Shown here: positions 20,201 to 27,929 of the stretch, piece by piece
Layout: every line of letters starts with the position of its first letter
How positions within the stretch are numbered: the stretch's first letter is position 1
NCBI GenBank assembly: GCA_030674155.1
Contig: CM060317.1
Location: forward strand, 38,983,274 to 39,015,773
DNA: 32,500 bases
From: Stramonita haemastoma
Taxonomy: Eukaryota; Mollusca; Gastropoda; Neogastropoda; Muricidae
Reading direction: 5' to 3'
Made by a program: the position numbers and the translations under genes
The notes under the pieces: generated by a model
Databases searched by the model: none
Seen by the model: only the letters and a program-made list of their open reading frames with translations
What the model was told of the DNA's origin: nothing

Positions 20201-21534
20201 ATGACCCCAGTAATGTGCGTGATGACCCCAGTGATGTGCGTGATGACCCCAGTGATGTGTGTGATGACCCCAGTGATGTGTGTGATGACCCCAGTGATGT
20301 GTGTGATGACCCCAGTGATGTGTGTGATGACCCCAATGATGTGTGTGATGACCCCAGTGATGTATGTGATGACCCTAGTGATGTGTGTGATGACCCCAGT
20401 GATGTATGTGATGACACTTTCACTTGCGCTTCTGATTTGAAACAACACAAGCAGATTCACACTGGTGAGAAATCTTATCCATGTGATGTATGTGATGACA
20501 CTTTCACTTGTGCTTCTGATTTGAAACAACACAAGCAGATTCACACTGGTGAGAAATCTTATCCATGTGATTTTTGTGACGACACTTTCACTTGTGCTTC
20601 TGATTTGAAACAACACAAGCAGATTCACACTGGTGAGAAATCTTATCCATGTGATTTGTGTGACGACACTTTCACTTGCGCTTCTGATTTGAAACAACAC
20701 AAGCAGATTCACACTGGTGAGAAATCTTATCCATGTGATTTGTGTGACGACACTTTCACTTGCGCTTCTGATTTGAAACAACACAAGCAGATTCACACTG
20801 GTGAGAAATCTTATCCATGTGATGTGTGTGATGAGACTTTTACCCGTCCTTCTCTTTTGAAACGGCACAAGTTGACCCATCCTGGTCAGAGAAGTTTTAC
20901 ATGTGATGTGTGTGGCAAGTGTTTTGCCTGTGCTTCCCATTTGAGACAACACCAGGTGATTCACACTGGTCAGAAACCTTTTGCATGTGATGTGTGTGGT
21001 AGGACTTTTAACCGTCCTTTTCATTTGAAACGACACATGTTGGTCCATTCTGGCCAGAGACCTTTTGCGTGTGATGTGTGTGATAAGACTTTTTCCTTGG
21101 CGCAGAGTTTAAAAGATCACAAGTTGATTCACATTAGTCAGAGACCTTTTGCATGCGATATGTGTGATAAGAGTTATAGTCATGCTTCTACACTGAAAGA
21201 ACACAAGTTCACTCACACTGGTCAGAGACCTTTTGCATGTGACATATGTGATAAGGCTTTTACTCACGCAGATTATTTAAAAAAACACAAATTAATCCAC
21301 TTGGGTAAAAAACGTTTTGAATGTGACATGTGTGGTAAAACTTTTCTTCGAGCTGCTGATTTGAAACAACACAAGTTGATCCACACTGGTGAGAGACCTT
21401 TTGCATGTGATGTGTGTGATAAGGCTTTTATTCGGTCAGATGGTTTGAAAAAACATAAGTTGATCCACGCTGGTCAGAGAATTCCAGCACATGACATGGA
21501 TGATAGCAGTTCATCTGAAACAACACAAGTTTAA
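17218..21534 (+). CDS. Zinc-finger gene, exon 3: 44-unit C2H2 array
   Basis: The exon gives 1,438 residues in one frame. About 85 residues of Ser/Pro/Gln-rich linker end in a basic patch (VKRQKKPKSG), a possible nuclear signal. Then 44 units of 28 residues follow, of the form (F/Y)xCDxCxKxFxxAxxLKxHKxIH, joined by TGQRP-type linkers (TGEKS in units 32-36). Canonical C2H2 fingers bind DNA, RNA or protein; long tandem arrays are usually sequence-specific DNA binders. Unit 6 (17893 on) has lost both Cys (FVHDMRG). Unit 27 has Phe for the second Cys (CDIFGES). Unit 32 is split by the minisatellite at 20095-20409. The last 16 residues, PAHDMDDSSSSETTQV, are a broken 45th finger. Units 17-23 and 37-43 are paralogous blocks. 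It resembles no single named factor. Confidence 0.93.
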   Translation, partial: DCKEPSSAIHAASGSGQRPLTRSADRQTPAPPLTTHDVPSTNHRPVMCDLGGQVSSQPSSVKRQKKPKSGSHLEQNEGIHVGQGPYPCDVCGRTFTRPSILNRHMLIHSDRRLFSCDVCEKTYVHASRLEEHKLIHTGQRPFACDVCDKTFVRASRLKEHKLIHTGQRPFACNVCEKTYIRASRLKKHLLIHTRQRLFTCNICDKTFTQADSLTKHKLNHLGKKRFVHDMRGKTFTQAFDWKQHKLIHTGQKPFACDVCDKTFGWADSLKNHKLIHSGQRPFACDICDETFAQAFDLKRHQIIHTGQRSFVCDTCGKTFTLAGSLKTHKLIHTGQRPFVCDVCDKAFALAGSLKKHKLIHAGQRPLVCDVCGKTFAGAVSLKYHKLIHTGHRSFVCDLCGKTFAWAVSLKCHKLIHTGQRSFTCEMCGKTFTLAGNLKTHKLIHSHQRHFVCDMCGKSFTEASDLKQHKQFHTGQRPFVCDLCDKTFTRASHLNQHVRIHTGQKPYPCDVCNKTFTRVSHLKRHKMTHPGQRPYRCDVCDETFTCTSHLKQHKLTHSGKRTFTCDVCDKTFACASHLRQHQVIHTGQKPFACDLCDRTFNRPFHLKRHMLVHSGQRPFACDVCDKTFSLAQTLKEHKMVHISQRPFACDMCDKSYSQASTLKEHKVIHTGQRPFACDICDKAFTQADYVTKHKLTHMGQRRFVCDRCGQPFSRAFDLKQHKLIHSDQRPFVCEICGKAVRWANSLKKHMLIHTDQRPFVCDVCGKTFTRAVALKRHQLIHTGQRSFVCDVCGKTFNQAGNLKKHKLIHTTQRPFVCDIFGESFTCANDLKQHKLIHTGKRPFACDVCHKTFVLASHLKLHKLIHRDQRPYPCDKCDKTFTSAAHLKQHKLIHTGKRPFACQVCDKTFVLASHLKLHKLIHRDQRPVACDVCNDTFTCASDLKQHKLIHTVQKSYPCDVRDDPSDVRDDPSDVLDDPSDVRDDPSDVCDDPSDVRDDPSNVRDDPSDVRDDPSDVCDDPSDVCDDPSDVCDDPSDVCDDPNDVCDDPSDVCDDPSDVCDDPSDVCDDTFTCASDLKQHKQIHTGEKSYPCDVCDDTFTCASDLKQHKQIHTGEKSYPCDFCDDTFTCASDLKQHKQIHTGEKSYPCDLCDDTFTCASDLKQHKQIHTGEKSYPCDLCDDTFTCASDLKQHKQIHTGEKSYPCDVCDETFTRPSLLKRHKLTHPGQRSFTCDVCGKCFACASHLRQHQVIHTGQKPFACDVCGRTFNRPFHLKRHMLVHSGQRPFACDVCDKTFSLAQSLKDHKLIHISQRPFACDMCDKSYSHASTLKEHKFTHTGQRPFACDICDKAFTHADYLKKHKLIHLGKKRFECDMCGKTFLRAADLKQHKLIHTGERPFACDVCDKAFIRSDGLKKHKLIHAGQRIPAHDMDDSSSSETTQV
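20095..20409 (+). repeat. 21-bp in-frame minisatellite (15 copies) encoding DDPSDV(C/R/L)
   Basis: Fifteen head-to-tail 21-bp units encode DDPSDVC or close variants: the last residue is R in five, L in one and C in nine, with one N for D and one N for S. The array is wedged into finger 32 after CDV(R) and before DDTFTCASDLKQH. The unit appears to have grown from the finger's own CDVCDD codons, because the flanks supply the same GATGTGTGTGATGAC sequence. R/C variation is CGT versus TGT, as expected from CpG decay. The repeat is open in several frames on both strands, which creates spurious ORFs. Confidence 0.96.
20410..20829 (+). repeat. Five nearly identical zinc-finger units
   Basis: Five 84-bp units (20410, 20494, 20578, 20662, 20746) differ at only a few positions, mainly the residue before the second Cys (V, V/F, L, L, V) and C/T at one Ser/Cys codon. 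Each encodes DDTFTCASDLKQHKQIHTGE or its near match. They are far more alike than other fingers, which indicates recent tandem duplication or gene conversion next to the minisatellite. Confidence 0.92.
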
Positions 21535-21920
21535 TCTTTAGTTACTGATCAGAGAACTGTTTTGCTTGTGATGTGTGTAAAACATAATGATATAACTTTA
21601 TAAGACTTTATATCCAGGCTTTTGACCTAAAACGGTAAATGGTTATCCACACTGGTCAGACACCTTTGCATGTGAAGTGTGATAAGACTTCTTTGAGCAA
21701 CTAGCTTGAAAAAATACAATTTTATCCGCAACTTGTCAGATGCTTTTTACATGTGATAGAGAAAAAATGTTTCCCTTTCCATCTACTTGGGAAAAAAACC
21801 CAAAACACACACACACAGAAGTTATCTACACTAGTCAGATAGATTTTGTATTGTGACCTGTGTGATAAGATTTTTTTGTTCGGGCTTGTGGCCTTAAGCG
21901 ACACAAGCTGATAAGGATCC
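21484..21920 (+). pseudogene. Decayed zinc-finger units past the stop codon
   Basis: At 21484 the finger pattern continues as PAHDMDD, where both Cys codons have changed. A deletion then shifts the frame, giving SSSSETTQV and the stop at 21532-21534, although the DNA still resembles CATCTGAAACAACACAAG. Further relics follow: CTGATCAGAGAACTGTTTTG (21547), GCTTTTGACCTAAAACGG (21619), ATCCACACTGGTCAGACACC (21645), GCATGTGAAGTGTGATAAGA (21667), ACATGTGATAG (21749), and a last one at about 21835-21915 (TGTGACCTGTGTGATAAG). Insertions and stops break all of them. The ancestral array had at least four or five more fingers. Confidence 0.88.
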
Positions 21921-22189
21921 TTTATTTGTAGCTGTGCTTTCTTTTTCTGGGATGTGCGCAGTTCATAGCTATACACTATGGGTCAAGCACCACTGCCAGA
22001 TGAGATAGAGAAAGTTGTGTCATTACAGGAGATAGAATGATGGCACCCCTGAAAGATTTATGCATGCCACTGCCATAATATTGTCAATCAGTATACGCAC
22101 ATGCTTGCCTGCCAACTGGTTTTGAAAGCATTTCAGAAGAAACTAAGTAGTTGTCATTTCAAAAAAGTTGATGTGAAATTCAGATTGCA

Positions 22190-22510
22190 CAGGAGGGTCG
22201 CAGAAAAGCCAAGTGGTCGCTGTTTTGAGTGTTGCACTCGTGACCTGAAGGCCAGGGTTCAATCCACCACTGAGGTTCCTGTTCAGGAGGGTTTTTTTCC
22301 TTTGAGTTGATGCCATTACTGACTCCACTCCCCTGGAAGTCCTTCGGACAATACTATAAACCAAGGCCCCATGTAAGATGTATGAATGCATGCAGAGCAA
22401 CTTGTGCACATGTTAATACCTGTTCCGCCTTTCAGAAGAGGAGGCCATTCATGTGCGCAGAGCTGTCTTGTGCCTTGAGCAGATACTGCGAGCCATCTTA
22501 ATCTTTAAAG
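22190..22510 (+). mobile_element. tRNA-derived SINE, fullest copy of the dispersed family
   Basis: A tRNA-like head is visible, with GTTGCACTCGTGACC as an anticodon-arm-like segment and a box B GGGTTCAATCC at 22256. It is followed by AGTCCTTCGGACAATACTAT, AAACCAAGGCCCCATG and the AACTTGTGCACATGTTAATA core. Other, headless copies occur at about 6893, 7480-7738, 14700 and 26175. Confidence 0.7.
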
Positions 22511-22639
22511 CATCAACAGTGATAGCGCTTAGCTCACAACAATCTCTGTCTGATTCAAAGGTCAATAAGATGGTCAATGAGGTGAAATTTAAAGGAAGAA
22601 TGAAAAAGCACATTAGTCTAGAGAGCTGATAACACTATG

Positions 22640-22850
22640 ATTTAGCAGATAGATAGCATAGATTCTCAGTACAAGGACGGGTGTCCTAGCAACCCTGCAG
22701 TACAGACCAGTATAGAGCATTTTTATGAAACAGAGCTGTCATTCTGATAGGCCAGGGTGGCTGTACACCCACGACATAGAGCAACTGTTATCTTCTATGG
22801 GAGTATGGGTGTGCTCACCCATGACGTACTGAACACTTTTTATGATTCCT
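22640..22850 (-). repeat. Fragment related to 11860-12087
   Basis: Contains GGTGTCCTAGCAACC and a CTCAGTACAAGG segment, reverse-complement matches to the sequence beside the large inverted repeat, plus CACCCATGACGTACTGAA resembling its GTCATGGGTG region. It lies about 1.1 kb past the zinc-finger stop codon. Confidence 0.6.
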
Positions 22851-23104
22851 TTAGTTGTTTGTTTTTAATCTCAACAACAATTTTCTGTAGATGTGTATGA
22901 CTGAAGATTTTTATTAAGTCATGAAATTTCATGGAAGCAGCATTAAAATTTGAAATACACAGTAAAATGTAGGGATATGGGAGATTTCACCCCCACAGTG
23001 TATGGGAAAGATTGAATTTAGAGTATAGACACAAAGGAAAAAAAAAAGCATTGCCTCCATTGAAATATGCAGAATAGCTAAATCCAAAGTGAAACAAAGA
23101 TGCC

Positions 23105-23400
23105 ATTTGAAACCAGCCACCTTGGCGCAGTAGTCAGCGCCTTGGATTTCAGACTGGAAGGTTGTGGATTCGATTCCCATAAGAGTCGTAGGGATTTTTC
23201 AGACTCCGGCTGGCTCCTACCCAGAGTGAGTGTGCTGTGGGCTCGTGGGGAGACTGGGACCACACAGTCGAGCTTCATCCATTTTACAGATGTGATTTTG
23301 AGAGTGTTGCTCTAATTACCTGACCAACACTGCAGGTGTCTGTATCTCTCTGACCTGGTTGATGCCAGGATATATTATGACAGTAAGCGTAGAGTAGGAC
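23105..23400 (+). mobile_element. tRNA-derived SINE (second family)
   Basis: The head CCACCTTGGCGCAGTAGTCA holds a box A-like TGGCGCAGTAG, and GGATTCGATTCC at about 23166 is box B. The body reads TTTTTCAGACTCCGGCTGGC and later ACCTGACCAACACTGCAGGT. The acceptor stem does not pair, so this is a retroposon and not a tRNA gene. The 3' limit is approximate. Confidence 0.65.
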
Positions 23401-23499
23401 CCAGTCGAGTAGTCTCAAAGCAAATGCACTTCTACAGCACCAGCATTACATCATCCTCATCACCATTGATCATCATGCAATGATAAAAATTGCCTCTGA

Positions 23500-23975
23500 T
23501 TTGGTGGCTCCCGTTACTCTGGTCTCATGGTGACCTCAGATTTGGTTTCCCCATACATTTGTGTGCCTGTGGTGAGTTTGTGTCAAAGCCTTTGGGGTTG
23601 GAGGTTCACAGGGGGGAACAGTCGTTGGAGGGATGTTGTAGTGGTCGCCACCTCAAGTAGGTGACTCACTCAGTCTGGCTCCGCGACTGAGCTAATACTG
23701 TTGTTAGTTTAAGGGGTTAGTAGTAGGTGGTGTCCTGTGTATGTTAGCTCAGAACAGGCACCATTGAACACCACTAAAGTGACCCAGCAGAAGTGCAGGG
23801 CCCCTCTGGCTGATGGCCCCGCGGCGGCCTAATATTGATGGGCTCCCTGTGGACTGCCAATCCCGAGGATTAGACATAACGAATCAGGGTATGGCTGTGG
23901 CGAGGAGATTGAAATGAGCAGCGTGGGAATCCCAGAACAGGTACGTCACAGAAGACAAGGCAGCCAAAAAAAAAA
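23500..23975 (+). repeat. GC-richer unidentified repeat, possibly LINE 5' sequence
   Basis: A 450-bp stretch stands out by its GC content and odd composition (GGCTGATGGCCCCGCGGCGG near 23810; GACTGCCAATCCCGAGGATT near 23854), with an inverted pair CTCAGTCTGGCTCCGCGACTGAG at about 23668-23692. It ends in an A-rich run (23966-23982). No long ORF was found. I suspect a mobile-element fragment by its compositional break and poly-A end, but cannot name a family. Confidence 0.4.
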
Positions 23976-24149
23976 ATAATAAATATGCCATTTGAAGATT
24001 CTGTATATTGATGGAGATTCCGAAACAGTTGTGGTCTACATACCCAGATGATTTTAACTGCTGTCAGTTATATCAGCATCGTGAATTACTTTGTTGACTG
24101 ATATTTGGATGTACAGATCTGACAGACATGAGATTGTAGTCATCATAGC

Positions 24150-24944
24150 AAAGAGATATTTCATGTGAATAAATATATATTATATGATTGACCTCTCTCC
24201 ATCCAATCCTGTTACACTACTTTCATTATCATCATACTCTGTCAGTCAGTGTGTGTGTGTGACTGGGGATATGTGTGCACATGTGTGTGTGTGGGGGGGG
24301 GGGGGTGTGAGTGAGTTTGCATTTTTATGGAAGCTTTTGGATTATAGCTGTTAAATCAAACATTTGCTTAACTTTCCTGTTCCAGTTTCAAAGTTGTTAT
24401 AGTTGCAAGATTATGGCAAGAACTTACTGAATCCGGCACGCACACACACGCACGCACACACTCACACACACACACACACACACACACTTACATACATGTT
24501 GTGTATGTGGGGGTGGGGAGGAGCAGACAGAGGCATTTTTGTCTACCTATTGACTATTGTTAATGTGAATAAAAGTGTATATGAGTAATCTATATTATAA
24601 GCACATGTCTAATCTGTAAGTTTAACAACGTAAAGAGAAATTTCAAATGGTTGACATGATAGCTATGTAGATATTGTGACTTGAGTTTTTTCTAATCATG
24701 CCTTTTGTCTTTTCCAATTTATAAAGTTTTATTATGGATGTTGCTTTTGTTGTTGTTAGTGATGGGATCATTACTAGTACTGTTATAATTCTTATTGATT
24801 TGGTTTGATAGTGTGGTTGGTTGTGGGCTTTTGTTTTTGTTATCATGTAGGGTTGTTTTTTTGGGGTTTGTTTATATGATTGTTTTATTATTATAATTTT
24901 TCTGTTGTTTGCTTGTTGGTTTCCCCTTCCTTCTCATTACTTAA

Positions 24945-24996
<52 letters not shown>

Positions 24997-25555
24997 TTTT
25001 TTTTATCTTTTTATTGTGTTTGTACTTCTTTTGTTCTTCTTAGAGATGATGGGTGATTATCATTATCATTCGGACATTCCCATTATTGATTCATTTGTAT
25101 GATATTTTTTGTTTGATTGTTATTGAATGGACATTTTAATGTTGACAAAAGCACTACATCAAGAGCATGAGCGCATTTGAGTACATGTTCGCATATATGT
25201 GGAGGGGTAGAGGAGGGGTATCATTGCTGACAGTATGGTCATTGCTAATGGCAAGGAATGCCTTGTATTTTTTTGGTTTCTAAAATTCTGGTTTGTTGTT
25301 TTTTTGGTGTTTGTTTTTATATAAAGTATGAACGTGAAAGAATGGATGATATTGTAACCTGATAGAATTTGTTTGTTTGAGATTTTATGGGGTTTTTTTG
25401 GTTTTAATTTTTTCTTTTTTAAAAATATATTGAATGTAAATAATTTTAATTATTATGGGCTTGTGTATGTGTGCAAGTTTTGCAATGGTTTTTTTTTCTT
25501 ATTAAGTCCATTTTATTAATATTATGGATTGTCATAATAATGTTGTTATGTTTCA
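24150..25555. other. Low-complexity T/GT-rich intergenic stretch
   Basis: Contains a G12-13 run (about 24293-24305), a CA run (24440-24487), a 47-base C run (24947-24993) and many T runs. AATAAA hexamers lie near 24167 and 24570. No coding or RNA gene is recognised. Confidence 0.6.
24947..24993. repeat. Poly-C run (47)
   Basis: Forty-seven consecutive C followed by T, CC and T8; the longest homopolymer in the window. Confidence 0.95.
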
Positions 25556-25560
25556 TTGAG

Positions 25561-25965
25561 CCGCCGCTGTAGTCTAGTGGTTAGGGCGTTGGACTCGTAA
25601 TCTAAAGGTTGCGGGTTCGATCCCAGCTTTCAGCTATGGCGTTGTGCCCTTGGAAAAGGCACTTTACAGCTATTTTCTCACCCCACCCAGGTGTAAAAGG
25701 GGTACCAACCTTGTGTTGGGGGTTAACCCTGCGATAGACTGGCGTCCTATCCAGGGGGAAGTCTATGACTCTCAGTCTCAGTCACTTAACGCCACAGAAA
25801 CCAGGATAAGCACCGGCCTGATCAGCCTTAGGCTCGGGACAGACTTTAACTTTGTTTCATTGATCAATTTGTTTTTGTTCCAAGATAGATGGCTTGATGA
25901 AAAAAAGCAAATACATTGCTTTTTCAATGTACCATCTGGAAATAAAACTTTTGACTTTTCTTTCA
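25561..25965 (+). mobile_element. tRNA-derived SINE (third family), near full length
   Basis: The head GTAGTCTAGTGGTTAGGGCG (box A), an ACTCGTAAT loop (Thr-CGT-like) and GGGTTCGATCC (box B) give a clear tRNA-like 5' end. The 3' acceptor strand does not pair with GCCGCCG, so it is not a tRNA gene. A central domain follows (GATAGACTGGCGTCCTATCC, then GTCACTTAACGCCACAGAAA), then a 3' module (ATGGCTTGATGAAAAAAAGC to GGAAATAAAACTTTTGACTT) shared with 10865-10945, then a CA microsatellite tail at 25965-25995. The 160-codon frame across it is incidental. Confidence 0.85.
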
Positions 25966-26174
25966 CACACACACACACACACAACACACACACACATGCT
26001 CTCTTTCTTTCAAACACACACACAGATATTTGTTGTTGCTTGGCACACTTGTTTAGTTATTCTCCTTGTACTCTAGATTTCCCAGTTATTTATACCAAAG
26101 TAGTGCTTCTTAAGGTCATTGAATGACTAGAAAATTTTTCCAAACTGGTAGGCTCCTGTATGCATGTGTGTGCA

Positions 26175-26378
26175 CGCATGTTTTGTGAAGGACCGAGGTC
26201 CCATGTGCGAACGCACACAGAACATCTTGCGCACATGTTAAATCCAATTCCACTCTTCATAAGAGTAGGCCATCATGTGCCGGTGGGAACAGATGAGAAA
26301 ATTTACAAAACTGCATACACCCAGGGACTAGATGTAAAAATGAACATGAGTGTATTATCCTCAGTATAAAAAAAAAAA
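26175..26378 (+). mobile_element. Dispersed SINE copy, headless
   Basis: Carries the family core: ACCGAGGTCCCATGTGCGAA, CAGAACATCTTGCGCACATG, GAGTAGGCCATCATGTGCCG and GTGTATTATCCTC, then an A12 tail at about 26369. This is the best preserved 3' half of the family in the window. Confidence 0.75.
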
Positions 26379-26439
26379 GGAATGGCAGGGTTATTTTTTC
26401 ACAGCATATTTTCTTACTTTCTGTATACTTTACATTTCT

Positions 26440-27097
26440 TTGCAGGTCTTAATGATCCCCCCCCCCCCCCCTTCCTTCTCCCTCCCTTTCTCCCACCCTC
26501 TCTGTCTCTCTTGCTTTTTTCCTATCAGTATGTCACCCTCTCTTTTCTTTCCCAGACATTCCTCTTTTCACCACACACTTTTTTTTTTTTACAGTAACTA
26601 TCGGATGTTATTGTTAGGGGTTTTTTTTCCTCTTTTTTGCATGTGTGCGTGCATGTGTGTGTGTGTGTGTGTGTTCAAGGTTAGGTGTGCATATGAGCAC
26701 ACATGCTCATGAAATATGTCTTATTTTTGGTTTTATTGATTTTTTAAATTTTACTTTTATATATGTGTTTGTGTGTGTGTGTGTGTGTTTATATATATCT
26801 TCTAGCCAATGGTCTTATAATTTTGTATTCATTGGTGGGTGTGGGTGTGTGCGCACGTGTGCATGAAGAGTGCATGCATACATGCATTTAAATAAATGTA
26901 TTTTCTAGTTCATGGTCTTAATAACATTGTATTCCTGCATTTGTGTGTACTGTGTACATGTGTGCGCATGCACACATGTGTTTCATGCATGCATGTATGT
27001 TTGAGATATTTTTTATTTGAAGTTATCCTAGAATGTTTGAACATTGAATGTAGCTATCTTGGGAATGTTTGAACATTGAATGTAGCTGTCTTGTGTC
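26440..27097. repeat. Low-complexity GT/T-rich region with short repeats
   Basis: A C13-type run (26458-26470), GT runs at about 26657-26672 and 26766-26788, and T runs. A segment like TTCTAGnnnATGGTCTTA recurs near 26803, 26905 and 27519. A 31-bp direct repeat (GAATGTTTGAACATTGAATG and onward) occupies 27031-27061 and 27063-27093. Confidence 0.7.
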
Positions 27098-27530
27098 TTT
27101 CATTTTCATTTTCATTTTCATATGACTATGTCGTGGCAGATTTTTCTGCGTGAAATTCAGGCTGCTCTCCCCAAGGAAAGCGCATCACCACATGAGGAGC
27201 ACCAGCCATTATTTTTTTTTCTCTTCCTATTTGCAACTGTATTTGTTTCCCTATCAGAGTGGCTTTTTTTGACAGAATTTTGCCAGGGTCAACTCCTGTT
27301 GTCATGGGTTCTTTTACGTGCACTATATAATTTTGCGTAACACACATGATCTCAGTTTTACGTCTCATCCTAAAGACTTGCACCCAGGCTACCAGTCATG
27401 GTCTTATGGATGGGGGAAAAGTTTTTGGCCCAAACAGGGTTCGAACCACCACACACTTCTGACCTGAACTTTTTGCTTTCTAGGCAGGTGCGTTACCTCT
27501 AGAACACCAATCCACTTTTCTAGTCGATGG
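27098..27530 (-). mobile_element. tRNA-derived SINE on the minus strand with (TGAAAA)n tail
   Basis: On the minus strand the head reads TGGTGTTCTAGAGGTAACGC (box A region) and GGTTCGAACC (box B, plus-strand 27440-27449). The body includes ACGTAAAAGAACCCATGACA, GGGGAGAGCAGCCTGAATTT and CACGCAGAAAAATCTGCCAC. It ends in four TTTTCA units (27098-27120 on plus), that is a (TGAAAA)n 3' tail. Box spacing and tail make this a near-complete SINE. It resembles a SINE widespread in molluscs, by recall only. Confidence 0.8.
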
Positions 27531-27712
27531 TCTTGAGATTATGATTCGTATCTAAATTTCTGTATTGTAATTACCCTTCATGGGATGATTGAAGTGCTTT
27601 TGACTTGACTTTTTTTTTCTTATTCAATTATCTCAATTATCTCCCATGAAATAAATTTTCCTTTTTTTTTTTTTACCTTTTGTCATTTATTTCCTGTTTA
27701 TTAGTTTCTTAT

Positions 27713-27738
27713 GGGGGGGGGGGGGGGGGGGGGGGGGG
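27713..27738. repeat. Poly-G run (26)
   Basis: Twenty-six consecutive G, then a short GGA-rich trailer. Confidence 0.93.
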
Positions 27739-27845
27739 AGGAAGGGGGCAGAACGTATTCACATTAATTTTTATTTTCTCCTGTTGACTGAAATACATTT
27801 TGTTTCTTGTTTTACAGGTCACCTTCTCTTCCTCCTCTTATAAAA

Positions 27846-27925
27846 TAATTAATCCCCAAAGTCGGAATAGTGGGGAGGAAAAAAGTCACATACACGAAAT
27901 TTTCACCATTGGTGAACTTAGGAAT
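27846..27925 (+). repeat. Copy of the CCGAAGTCGGAA module
   Basis: CCCCAAAGTCGGAATAGTGG, then TCACATACACGAAATTTTCACC-like sequence ending ATTGGTGAAC, matches 7010-7110 in order and orientation. Probably a fragment of the same retroposon. Confidence 0.6.
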
Positions 27926-27929
27926 TGTC

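Larger units (their letters stand above)
17473..21483 (+). repeat. 84-bp tandem repeat: 44 zinc-finger units
   Basis: Units 1-31 fill 17473-20076 exactly (31 x 84). Unit 32 spans 20077-20475 (84 plus 315), and units 33-44 fill 20476-21483 (12 x 84). There is no spacer or indel other than the 315-bp insert, so the array is strictly periodic. Confidence 0.95.

Noticed and set aside
19960..21048. Minus-strand ORF of 362 codons under the zinc fingers, and plus- and minus-strand ORFs at 20076-20450
   Set aside because: Antisense or shifted-frame shadows of the 84-bp and 21-bp repeats, which have no stops in these frames.
23112..23180. tRNA gene
   Set aside because: Box B is present but the arms do not fold into a full cloverleaf; it is the head of a SINE.
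25561..25635. tRNA-Thr gene
   Set aside because: Boxes A and B are good, but the acceptor stem does not pair and the sequence runs into a SINE central domain.
25644..26126. 160-codon plus-strand ORF
   Set aside because: Lies entirely in a SINE body, its CA tail and flank; no protein family resemblance.
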